Shown here piece by piece: positions 26,150 through 34,108 of a stretch of 64,000 bases of DNA; position 1 is the stretch's first letter, and each line of letters starts with the position of its first letter. The stretch comes from UBA6168 sp964423205 (GTDB taxonomy: Bacteria; Bacteroidota; Bacteroidia; Chitinophagales; Saprospiraceae). The translations under genes and the position numbers were made by a program. Where the stretch lies: positions 1-64,000 of the forward strand of contig CAYRDX010000004.1 in assembly GCA_964423205.1 (NCBI GenBank). Reading direction: 5' to 3'. The notes below the pieces were generated by a model, which was given only the letters and a program-made list of their open reading frames with translations, did no database searches and was not told where the DNA came from.

Positions 26150-26935
26150 ATGGATAAAATTGGGCTGGTCGGGATTCCTTTTGATAAAAAATCGAGCTTC
26201 ATGCAGGGCGCTGCGCAAGCACCCGGAAGAATTCGTGAAACACTCCACAATGGCTCTGGTAACTATTGGACAGAAAAAACAGTGAATCCGATTGAAAATC
26301 CACAGTATTGCGACCTGGGCGATCTGGCTATCAGCCAATATTTCGACATCGAATCAAAAGTCAGGAACATTCTGCAAAGTGACACCAAAACACTATGCCT
26401 TGGGGGCGATCATTCAATTGCATATCCCATTGTGAAAGCCCAGTCCAGTGTGTTCCGGGAATTTGACATTCTGCAAATAGATGCTCACAGCGACATGTAC
26501 GATATTTTTGAAGGAGACCGCTATTCCCATGCATGTCCTTTTGCGAGGATTATGGAGGAGAATCTGAGCAGCAGGTTGGTACAGGTGGGAATCAGGACCT
26601 TAACTCCAGGGCATCGGCAACAGGCTGAAAGATATAATGTTGAAGTTGTTGAAATGAAAAATTTTCACGCCAGGGTGAAAGACCTGAAATTCAACCGGCC
26701 TCTGTATATTTCCTTGGACATGGATGGATTTGATCCTGCATACGCTCCAGGTGTGTCTCATCCGGAACCGGGTGGACTCAGCAGCCGTGATGTTTTGGAT
26801 TTACTGCACCGTATTGAGGTGCCTGTCATTGGAGCTGATATTGTTGAGTACAATCCGTACCGTGATGTTTCTGGAATTACAGCTGCTCTTGCCGCCAAAA
26901 TGGTCAAAGAGATTGCAGGACTTATGCTTTCCTAA
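26150..26935 (+). CDS. Arginase/agmatinase-family ureohydrolase
   Basis: A 261-residue member of the arginase/agmatinase/formimidoylglutamase family with all metal ligands visible: His88 in LGGDHSI, D111-A-H113-S-D115, and D190 and D192 in SLDMDGFDPAYAPG. The binuclear Mn centre hydrolyses guanidino groups to urea. The short length and the sequence SLDMDGFDPAYAPGVSHPEPGGL favour agmatinase over arginase, but formimidoylglutamase is possible. The start ATG at 26150 follows a spacer with a TAAATTTG box at about 26110. A secreted protein gene follows 131 bp later on the same strand. Confidence 0.85.
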   Translation: MDKIGLVGIPFDKKSSFMQGAAQAPGRIRETLHNGSGNYWTEKTVNPIENPQYCDLGDLAISQYFDIESKVRNILQSDTKTLCLGGDHSIAYPIVKAQSSVFREFDILQIDAHSDMYDIFEGDRYSHACPFARIMEENLSSRLVQVGIRTLTPGHRQQAERYNVEVVEMKNFHARVKDLKFNRPLYISLDMDGFDPAYAPGVSHPEPGGLSSRDVLDLLHRIEVPVIGADIVEYNPYRDVSGITAALAAKMVKEIAGLMLS

Positions 26936-27066
26936 AAGCCTTATGAAAACTGACAACAATAAAGTTGTGTTATGTTTATTACGTGCAGGAAACATCCTTG
27001 ACCGCAGAGGAATCCATTGTCTACCAATAAAACTGAGTTAAACATCATCCAATAAAATCTAAGGGA

Positions 27067-28488
27067 ATGAGTAAAATTTATCTGCTTTTGCTGCTTTTGC
27101 TGCCTCTTGGCTCAGCTTCCCAGTCATTTACCATTTCCGAGCCTTTGTACATGGGAAACGATAATTCCTACAATATCCTTCCAGATCTACGGGGCAATAT
27201 TTTATTGTTTCGCGACCAAAAAGGCAAGTTCAAAATTCAGGCCTTTGATTCCAAAATGATGGAAAAATGGGATAAAGAGATTGAACTGGATAAAAGACGT
27301 CCGGAAATTATCGACGTTCTTTCTCTGGATGGTGATTTCTGTATCATTTATCAATACCGGCACCGTGGCGACCAAATAATCAAAGCCCATAAATACAATC
27401 CTGCTGCAAACCTGGTGGATTCAGTTACCATAATGAATTTCGGCACTCGGTTTTTCCCGCAGAAATTTGAAGTAGTGGTCTCAGAGGATAAGAAAATCGC
27501 CCTGATCTATTTGGTGGAGCACGGAAGCGATTTTACAGTACTCAGCTTCGATATGCAAAACATGAGGTTGTTGTGGGAAAAAAGCTTCAGCCCCGACAGA
27601 TTTATATGGTACCAGGAGTTTGAGAAAATACTCGTGGACAATCGTGGGAATATGTATTCGCTCATTCAGCGCGAAAACCGTAAGAGTAAAATCGAGGACC
27701 ACCGCCTGGAAGTCATTGTTTGCGGAGAAGCCACCTTGAATGAAATCAAGCTTTTTAATGTACCGATGAAAGGCCATTTGATTTATGATATCAACATGAC
27801 TTTTGACAACCTGAACAATGCCTTGTCGGGAGGTGGTTTTTATACCCGCGACAATCCATTGAGGGCTGAAGGCTACTTTGTTATGAGAGTTCCCATGTTA
27901 GACACAGATAATAGTTTTCTGGATTTCAGGGAATTTGAAGATGAATTCATCAACATCCTGCAAGAGAAGGAGAAAGTAAAAAACAAAGGAATAAGTGATG
28001 TGGAAGTGCAGCAAGTAGTGCTCAGACGCGACGGAGGTATCATTTTGATCGGTGAACTGAACAGGAGTTATCAGCGGGGAGGCACTACATCAAACTATTA
28101 CAGCAGAATGGGAGTGAGGCCGATTGTAGATTACTTTTATGATGATGTTTTTGTTATAGCCTCTCATCCTTCGGGCGAAGAACACTGGAAAATAATCCTT
28201 CACAAAAAGCAATACTCTCAGGGAGACGATGCCCTCTTTTCTTCTTTCTTTTTGGCTAAAACACCTTCCAATATCCGACTGATTTTTAATGAAGAAATCT
28301 CAACGGACAATCAGGTAAGCGAGTTTGTCATCCAGGGAAATGGGCACTACGATCGCCACGCCATCATGAGTACCGAAAGGCTCGACCTGGCCTTGCGTTT
28401 CAAGGATGCCGTACAAATGGCACCCAATGAAATTATAGTCCCCAGTGAACGCAGGAATCAGCTAAAACTGGTGAGGATTACCTACTGA
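27067..28488 (+). CDS. Secreted protein of unknown function, propeller-like
   Basis: A 473-residue protein with a signal peptide (MSKIYLLLLLLLPLGSASQ, cleavage near residue 19). The body is rich in short beta strands at regular spacing (DLRGNILLFRDQKGKFKIQAFD, LSLDGDFCIIYQY, then LVDNRGNMYSL), which suggests a beta-propeller or similar repeat fold. I recognise no catalytic motif or T9SS tail, so it is probably periplasmic. It follows the arginase-family gene on the same strand and precedes the MITE-like element. Confidence 0.6.
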   Translation: MSKIYLLLLLLLPLGSASQSFTISEPLYMGNDNSYNILPDLRGNILLFRDQKGKFKIQAFDSKMMEKWDKEIELDKRRPEIIDVLSLDGDFCIIYQYRHRGDQIIKAHKYNPAANLVDSVTIMNFGTRFFPQKFEVVVSEDKKIALIYLVEHGSDFTVLSFDMQNMRLLWEKSFSPDRFIWYQEFEKILVDNRGNMYSLIQRENRKSKIEDHRLEVIVCGEATLNEIKLFNVPMKGHLIYDINMTFDNLNNALSGGGFYTRDNPLRAEGYFVMRVPMLDTDNSFLDFREFEDEFINILQEKEKVKNKGISDVEVQQVVLRRDGGIILIGELNRSYQRGGTTSNYYSRMGVRPIVDYFYDDVFVIASHPSGEEHWKIILHKKQYSQGDDALFSSFFLAKTPSNIRLIFNEEISTDNQVSEFVIQGNGHYDRHAIMSTERLDLALRFKDAVQMAPNEIIVPSERRNQLKLVRITY

Positions 28489-28514
28489 AAAAAAAATCAG
28501 CTCGCAACAAAAAC

Positions 28515-28729
28515 CATAAGGGCAGGGCTGATTGGTTCTATGTTATAAAATTTTTTTTGATTTCAGATTTAAGATATCAGACGTATCCCGATAGCTATCG
28601 GGATTTGATTTTCCGGGACGCAAACGGCCGGTTTTCGTCTCGGAAAATCAAAAATCTGATTTCGTCAATCTTATATCGTCAATCAAAAACCAGTCATAAA
28701 CCAGGGACAATCAGCCCCCCATAAGGGCA
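28515..28729. mobile_element. MITE-like element with inverted ends and direct flanking repeats
   Basis: A 193-bp segment bounded by 10-bp inverted repeats (GGGCTGATTG at 28525-28534, CAATCAGCCC at 28708-28717) is flanked by 10-bp direct repeats CATAAGGGCA (28515-28524 and 28720-28729; two C separate the right copy from the right end). Inside lie the 20-bp palindrome ATCCCGATAGCTATCGGGAT (28585-28604), a 16-bp stem (28605-28620 with 28636-28651) and an outer TCAGATTT/AAATCTGA pair. No transposase is encoded. The direct repeats would be the target-site duplication. It sits between two convergent genes and could also act as a terminator. Confidence 0.55.
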
Positions 28730-28734
28730 AGTTC

Positions 28735-31700
28735 TCAGAAATCCATGCCAACGGACAAATAAAGTTTTGGATCCTGTCTCTGCCTCGTTTCAATTCCCCA
28801 ACCATAGTCCAGTCTCACAAAATAGCCAAATAGCAAAGTCCTGATTCCGGCACCGTAACCAAAAACCACTGGATCCCGGAAGTAATTGACCGATATAAAT
28901 ACGTTGTTATTGGATCCAGTCCATGTATTCAACGGGCTGCTTTCGTCAAAGGGGTTCAACCCCTGCCAGGCCGTTCCGGCGTCGAAAAAGCCCACCACCT
29001 GGAAATTATTAATAAAGCCGGAACGTGAGCGAGGGAAGATGTATTTCAAAACCGGCATACGGAATTCAGTATTGATCAGAGCATAAGAATTTCCGTTCCT
29101 GGCATTCAGTTTGAATCCCCGAAGATTAGTGGCCATTGAGCGGTAGATGTATTCTTCACCGGAAGGTGTTGGAATAGTCATATCAAATTGAGGGAACATC
29201 CAACTATCGGTCCCACCAAGCAAGTAAACGATCTTTTCTTTTCCAAATGAGCTGGCCCCGGCAAATCGCCCTGCCAGGACGGAGTATTTCAAAACACGCT
29301 GATAATGCCTGAAATCGGCACCCAGTACTGCCATAAATCCGTTATTGACCTTAAAAGACACATTATCAGAAAGACTGACATCAAAGCCTTTTACTAACTC
29401 GGCAAAAATTTTATATCGAGTACCATTTTTTGTATTCAAAGCTACATCCAAAGTGTTGTCAAAGACGTATTCCCCTTTGATGCCCAGGCGCTGAGTGCTG
29501 TTCGATGGTGTCTCCAGAGTTGCTTTATTTGTTGACAGTACATGAGTGTTATCGAAGCGCAGTGTGGCGATGCCGCGGATGCTGGTAAAAATATCGAGCG
29601 GGTAGCGCATCTGATATTGCAAAAGACTGATGGTATTGTCGTACTTAACCGGAGGCGGGGCAGGTTGAGGGGTGAACCTCAGCCGTCTTCTGTAAATAGC
29701 GTAGCGTTTGTCGAGTCTTCCTTTCCTGTCATTGAAAAGCAGGAAATACTCAGCCCCATTAAAAGAGGTTGGAATTCGAACACCACCTTCCAACTCGTAA
29801 TCTTCGAAAAGGTCCTTAAAGTTGCCTTTCACCAATATCCCGGGTGGCGGATAACCGAAATCTTCCGGGACGCCTGAATAACTGCTCAGCCCATCGAAAA
29901 GCAACCCATTATCCATCTGCGTCGTCACGTAATCAGTGCGGAACTTCAGACGGTATGGAATGATGCGGCTTGGCCTGAACTCATGTACTTTCCTTCCAGG
30001 AAGGCTTTCTTGTTCAAGCATCTTGTAAGTGTATTCCTGGGTAGTTACCTCCTTTCCAATTGGGCGTAGCCCGGGACGGCGGATAGGAAGCTCTTCATCG
30101 TTGAAGTTGCTCTGAAACAGATAATTGTCAATATCAATCTTGTTGGTATCCGTCTTTACCGTATCGATCTCTGTAACATCCATGGTCGGTGGTATGAGCG
30201 GAATGTCTCGTTCTACAGGCAGCTCAACTATGGGCACAGGGTCTTCAATCCTGATATTTCGTTTTTGATAGTTGGTGAATGATGGCTCTACCAGCGCTTC
30301 AGGATTTAAAGTGCCCGTATACACCTGCCACAATCCATTGCGGAAGATTAACTCTGCAAATCGGCTACTTCTCTGGGCTTTATGTTGCTCCACAATGCTG
30401 CGGTCATAATTTGAGGAAAAATGATTGACTGCCCTTTGCTTGATAATGGTGTCCTGCCAAATGGTATCAATTTGCGATAAAGCCACGCTATCCAATTTCT
30501 CCTGTATGATAGTGTCGGCATGCAATCTCATTTTGGTTCCATCCACAAACTCAATAACATTCTCAAAATGGTGGATGAAGTCCTCCAAATAACCTGTCTT
30601 CCGGTTAAAAATTCCGGTTTCATCAGTCAGGAAAGAAAACCAGGTGGTATCTACTGCCATTGGTTTGCGCTCATTGGCATGGGGAGTTTTGGTTACCTGA
30701 ACCAGCTCTCCTGGAGAATCGATATTGAGGTAGTAAATATCAAAATTGCGGATGGGAAGCACCGTGTCCAAAACTGCCGTTACGTTTAGTGAATCTAAAC
30801 GGTTTGAAGAAAACAATATTCCCCTTTGTCCTCTTACCCGAACAAAGGTTGCATCAAGGTCATCCCAGAAGTCAGTAGTTAGCCGCTGAGACTGGCGCGT
30901 GAGCGTGAAATAGAGAAACAGGTCCGATTGTCCTCGTACAGCTGCTGAAAGCACCATGTCATTGGGAGTAATAAAGTCCATACTGTAGATGCGCTGAAAC
31001 TGAGTGGACATGTCCTCTTCCAGGCTTTGTTTAGTATTGATGTCGTAGCGCAGCAGCTTGGTGATATCCCTCCGCTCATACAAAATTGCTAGTTCCATAT
31101 TGGTTGGGCTCCATGCCAATATCGGATAATTATAATCAGTTGCTTGAATGGGATTCCGGAATCCGGTTTTGAAGACCAGTTCCCTTGCGCCCGAGTTCAA
31201 ATCCTGAATATAAACCCTAATGCGTCCAATCTCATTGGTGACATAAGCCAACTTTGATCCATCGGGACTGGCATTCACCTGTGTAATGGGTGATTTTCTT
31301 TTGTTGCGGATTTTCACCAATTGCGCTCCGGTTTCCTCCATGTCAGCAGTCTGCATGGACTTTGCTTCATCTTCGAAATGTTTTTTGTAGTAGGTTAACC
31401 AGGATGCCTCCGTATTCTTGTAAGTCGTTCCAATGACGTAGAGAAACCCGCTTTCGATACTGCGGTTAATGCGGGTGAGATAAAGAAGATTGGAAACAGT
31501 GGACAAACCATAGAGCCGGCTTATATAATGCCAAAAGGAGTGCCCTGCTATACGGGGATGATCTTTGGCCATGGCTTCAAAATCCTTGTACTTCCCGGAC
31601 TGGAAAAGATCACGCAATTGATTGTCGTAGTTCGTATTCCACTCTTCCCCTACAAAGGATATCAGTCCAACTTTAAACCACTCCGGGAGGTTCAGCATCA

Positions 31701-32187
31701 CAGCATTCTGCACTATCTCCTGAAGGTTGGAGCCAAACAACATGGCATTCATGTAAACCGTCGCTATTCCCTCTCTGATTTGCCGGCGCAGATCGGTATG
31801 GTCACCATTGAAATAGACAAACATCTTATTGCCTACTATCTTGGTTTGTCCTCCCGTATTCTCAAATGCTTCTTCACTGCCAATGTTACTTTGTTTGAGG
31901 TCCGTCAGATCGGTATAGACGATGATTTCAATTTTGTCATTGATTCTGTGTTCGAGTATTCCCTGAATTTCGTAGAAATCGTATTCTGCTATTTGGACTA
32001 CAGACTGACCAACCAGGCGGCCTTCTCCATACCAATAAGTGATGAAATTCTGACTTTCATATTGCGACCATTCATCAAAATGATGGTGGTATTGCACGCG
32101 ATTTTTCCCAAACTCCGTCTGCGTAGTTTGGCCGGAGGCTATGGACCAAATGGCCAAAAAACCAATGAAAAAAATGTGTCTTTGCAT
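28735..32187 (-). CDS. TolB-like propeller protein with C-terminal outer-membrane barrel
   Basis: A 1150-residue exported protein (signal peptide MQRHIFFIGFLAIWSIASGQ). Residues about 30-280 resemble a peptidase-MA-type domain seen in Bacteroidota propeller proteins, but the expected zinc HExxH is replaced (REGIATVY). A WD40/PD40 TolB-like propeller follows at about 290-520 (SPDGSKLAYVTNE, then FLTDE). The last 350 residues look like an Omp85-type surface-antigen barrel and end in aspartate-phenylalanine, the usual outer-membrane C-terminus. The role is unknown; envelope biogenesis or surface display are options. It lies 41 bp downstream of the YitT gene on the same strand, so the two may be one transcription unit. 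Confidence 0.75.
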   Translation of the reverse strand: MQRHIFFIGFLAIWSIASGQTTQTEFGKNRVQYHHHFDEWSQYESQNFITYWYGEGRLVGQSVVQIAEYDFYEIQGILEHRINDKIEIIVYTDLTDLKQSNIGSEEAFENTGGQTKIVGNKMFVYFNGDHTDLRRQIREGIATVYMNAMLFGSNLQEIVQNAVMLNLPEWFKVGLISFVGEEWNTNYDNQLRDLFQSGKYKDFEAMAKDHPRIAGHSFWHYISRLYGLSTVSNLLYLTRINRSIESGFLYVIGTTYKNTEASWLTYYKKHFEDEAKSMQTADMEETGAQLVKIRNKRKSPITQVNASPDGSKLAYVTNEIGRIRVYIQDLNSGARELVFKTGFRNPIQATDYNYPILAWSPTNMELAILYERRDITKLLRYDINTKQSLEEDMSTQFQRIYSMDFITPNDMVLSAAVRGQSDLFLYFTLTRQSQRLTTDFWDDLDATFVRVRGQRGILFSSNRLDSLNVTAVLDTVLPIRNFDIYYLNIDSPGELVQVTKTPHANERKPMAVDTTWFSFLTDETGIFNRKTGYLEDFIHHFENVIEFVDGTKMRLHADTIIQEKLDSVALSQIDTIWQDTIIKQRAVNHFSSNYDRSIVEQHKAQRSSRFAELIFRNGLWQVYTGTLNPEALVEPSFTNYQKRNIRIEDPVPIVELPVERDIPLIPPTMDVTEIDTVKTDTNKIDIDNYLFQSNFNDEELPIRRPGLRPIGKEVTTQEYTYKMLEQESLPGRKVHEFRPSRIIPYRLKFRTDYVTTQMDNGLLFDGLSSYSGVPEDFGYPPPGILVKGNFKDLFEDYELEGGVRIPTSFNGAEYFLLFNDRKGRLDKRYAIYRRRLRFTPQPAPPPVKYDNTISLLQYQMRYPLDIFTSIRGIATLRFDNTHVLSTNKATLETPSNSTQRLGIKGEYVFDNTLDVALNTKNGTRYKIFAELVKGFDVSLSDNVSFKVNNGFMAVLGADFRHYQRVLKYSVLAGRFAGASSFGKEKIVYLLGGTDSWMFPQFDMTIPTPSGEEYIYRSMATNLRGFKLNARNGNSYALINTEFRMPVLKYIFPRSRSGFINNFQVVGFFDAGTAWQGLNPFDESSPLNTWTGSNNNVFISVNYFRDPVVFGYGAGIRTLLFGYFVRLDYGWGIETRQRQDPKLYLSVGMDF

Positions 32188-32228
32188 AAGTCAATTGTTT
32201 GACTGGCTTCCATTAAATACCTGAAATG

Positions 32229-33191
32229 TCAATGAGTCAAAGGCCTCTTCTTTATCACTCCGCCTTTAATGCCTTGTACACTTGACATGACAATAAATGC
32301 TTTGGAATCTATAACGTCAATATTTCGTTTAAGCTTGGCCAACTCCAACCGGGTTATTACGGTGTAGATGATATCCACCTGTGACAAAGAGCCATACCCT
32401 CCCTGACCTCTATAAATCGTTACTCCACGTCCCATTTTATTCAAAATCATCAGTCGTATTTCCTCGTGCTCAGGTGAAATGCTCCTAACGCCAAGGTACT
32501 CTTCAACACCTTCCACAATGAAATCAACTGTTTTGGATCCAGCAAGATAGGTGAGAATTGCATACAATGCCACCTCAATACTCAACAACAAGGCAGCAAG
32601 GGAGAAGATCATGATGTTAAAAATCAGGATAACGTCGCCTATTGTCAATCCCGTTTTCTTATTCAGGAATACTGCCAGCACCTCAGTTCCGTCGAGAACA
32701 GCCCCGCCTCTAACAGCCAGACCTATGCCCGCTCCCAGAAAAAAACCACCAAAAACCGCTATCAGCAATTTATCATCAGTAATCAGTGGATATTCTATAA
32801 AGGCTACTGCCAAGGCAAGAAAGGATAGTGCAAAAATGCTCTTGATACCAAAAGGCTTACCTATCTGTGAAAATCCCATCATGATGAATGGAGCATTTAT
32901 GAACACAAGAAGTATTGGTAGTGGAAGTGAGGTAACTTCTGCTACTAAAAGGGAGATACCGGTCACTCCTCCATCGATAAATCCATTGGGCAACAAGAAT
33001 CCTTTCAATCCAAACCCTGCAATAAGGACACCAATCACAATAAGCATTATTTCTTTTATAGTGTGAAAAACCCGTACCTCAATGCTCCGTGCCTCTTTCA
33101 GTAGTGCCGCTTTACTCATGCCTTTAGGGGAATGTTTTGGGGGATGCTTTTTAAGGTGTTCTATTATAATATGCTGAAAGCATGGATTCAT
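32229..33191 (-). CDS. YitT-family membrane protein (DUF2179)
   Basis: A 320-residue member of the YitT family: about five TM helices (IMLIVIGVLIAGFGLKGFLLPNG, the LPLPILLVFINAPF segment, then IFALSFLALAVAF, LLIAVFGGFFLGAGIGLAVRGG and VILIFNIMIFSLAALL) and a C-terminal cytoplasmic DUF2179 domain (ITRLELAKLKRNIDVIDSKAF). The RGGAVLDGTEVLAVFL segment is typical. The first 24 residues are basic and histidine-rich; the ATG at 33119 (MSKAALL) is an alternative start. Its role is unknown, though YitT proteins are proposed transporters. It is upstream of the TolB-like barrel gene on the same strand. Confidence 0.82.
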   Translation of the reverse strand: MNPCFQHIIIEHLKKHPPKHSPKGMSKAALLKEARSIEVRVFHTIKEIMLIVIGVLIAGFGLKGFLLPNGFIDGGVTGISLLVAEVTSLPLPILLVFINAPFIMMGFSQIGKPFGIKSIFALSFLALAVAFIEYPLITDDKLLIAVFGGFFLGAGIGLAVRGGAVLDGTEVLAVFLNKKTGLTIGDVILIFNIMIFSLAALLLSIEVALYAILTYLAGSKTVDFIVEGVEEYLGVRSISPEHEEIRLMILNKMGRGVTIYRGQGGYGSLSQVDIIYTVITRLELAKLKRNIDVIDSKAFIVMSSVQGIKGGVIKKRPLTH

Positions 33192-33450
33192 TTATAATTG
33201 GAGATTTTTAAGATGGCATCAATGCAGGATCTCATCCGGACTTGAAACTCTATTTTGCTACTTTTGCCAGGCGAATATGTTCAAGCAATTTAGCACTTTA
33301 TTACAATTCTGCTTTTTGAATTCTGTTTAGGGTCAATTTAGAGTGCCGACAGTTTTACTGAACTCATGATTGTTTTATTGTTCGAATAATACAAGATTTC
33401 CATTTAGGCAGGCTAATGTTTTAGAAGCCCAAATCCAAATACAAATTAAA

Positions 33451-34092
33451 ATGGCTACAACTGTTTCACTGCTTTCCTTTAATCCATTCCAGGTAAATAC
33501 TTTTATCGTTTACGACGAAACCAAATACTGTATCATCTTTGATCCAGGTTGCAGCAATGCTCAGGAGAAGAACCTGTTAAAGACATTTATCGAAAAGAAC
33601 AACCTGAATCCGGTAAGGTTGATAAATACTCATTGCCACATCGACCATGTATTCGGGAATAAATTCGTTAGCGAAACTTGGAGCCTGCCTCTAGAAATTC
33701 ATAAACTCGAATTACCCGTACTGGAAGCAGTGCCGCAAATAGCTCAGTATTTCGGAATTGCCGTCGTTGAAAAATCACCTGATCCGGGCAGGTATATTGA
33801 TGAAGGTGAAAAAATCACATTTGGTAATACCACCCTTCAAACGTTGCTGACTCCTGGGCACTCCCCCGGTAGTTTGAGTTTTTATTGCAAAGATGCTGGG
33901 TTCATTATTGCAGGTGATGTGTTGTTCAGGGAAAGCATTGGGCGAACCGACCTCCCAGGAGGTGATTTCAACACCCTTATAGGAAGTATTAAAAACAAGC
34001 TATTACCACTGGGTGATGACATAAAAGTCTATCCCGGACACGGTCCCTCCACTACCATTGGCTATGAAAGAACGGCCAATCCATTTCTCTGA
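33451..34092 (+). CDS. MBL-fold metallo-hydrolase, glyoxalase II-like
   Basis: A 213-residue metallo-beta-lactamase-fold enzyme. Metal ligands are visible: THCHIDH, the PGHSPGS His, AGDVLF Asp and YPGHGPST His. The family hydrolyses thioesters or similar groups; glyoxalase II-like hydrolase is the closest call, substrate unproven. The frame opens upstream (33370) but the ATG at 33451 (MATTVSLL) is the natural start; the upstream residues (QIQIQIK) are low complexity. It converges with the PIG-L gene after 16 bp. Confidence 0.87.
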   Translation: MATTVSLLSFNPFQVNTFIVYDETKYCIIFDPGCSNAQEKNLLKTFIEKNNLNPVRLINTHCHIDHVFGNKFVSETWSLPLEIHKLELPVLEAVPQIAQYFGIAVVEKSPDPGRYIDEGEKITFGNTTLQTLLTPGHSPGSLSFYCKDAGFIIAGDVLFRESIGRTDLPGGDFNTLIGSIKNKLLPLGDDIKVYPGHGPSTTIGYERTANPFL

Positions 34093-34108
34093 ATTCAGCA
34101 GCAACACG

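Noticed and set aside
31528..32202. 224-residue plus-strand ORF antisense to the TolB-like barrel gene
   Set aside because: Overlaps the signal peptide and N-terminal domain of a convincing gene; composition is of a shadow frame.
32551..33066. 171-residue plus-strand ORF antisense to the YitT gene
   Set aside because: Shadow of a membrane protein gene.
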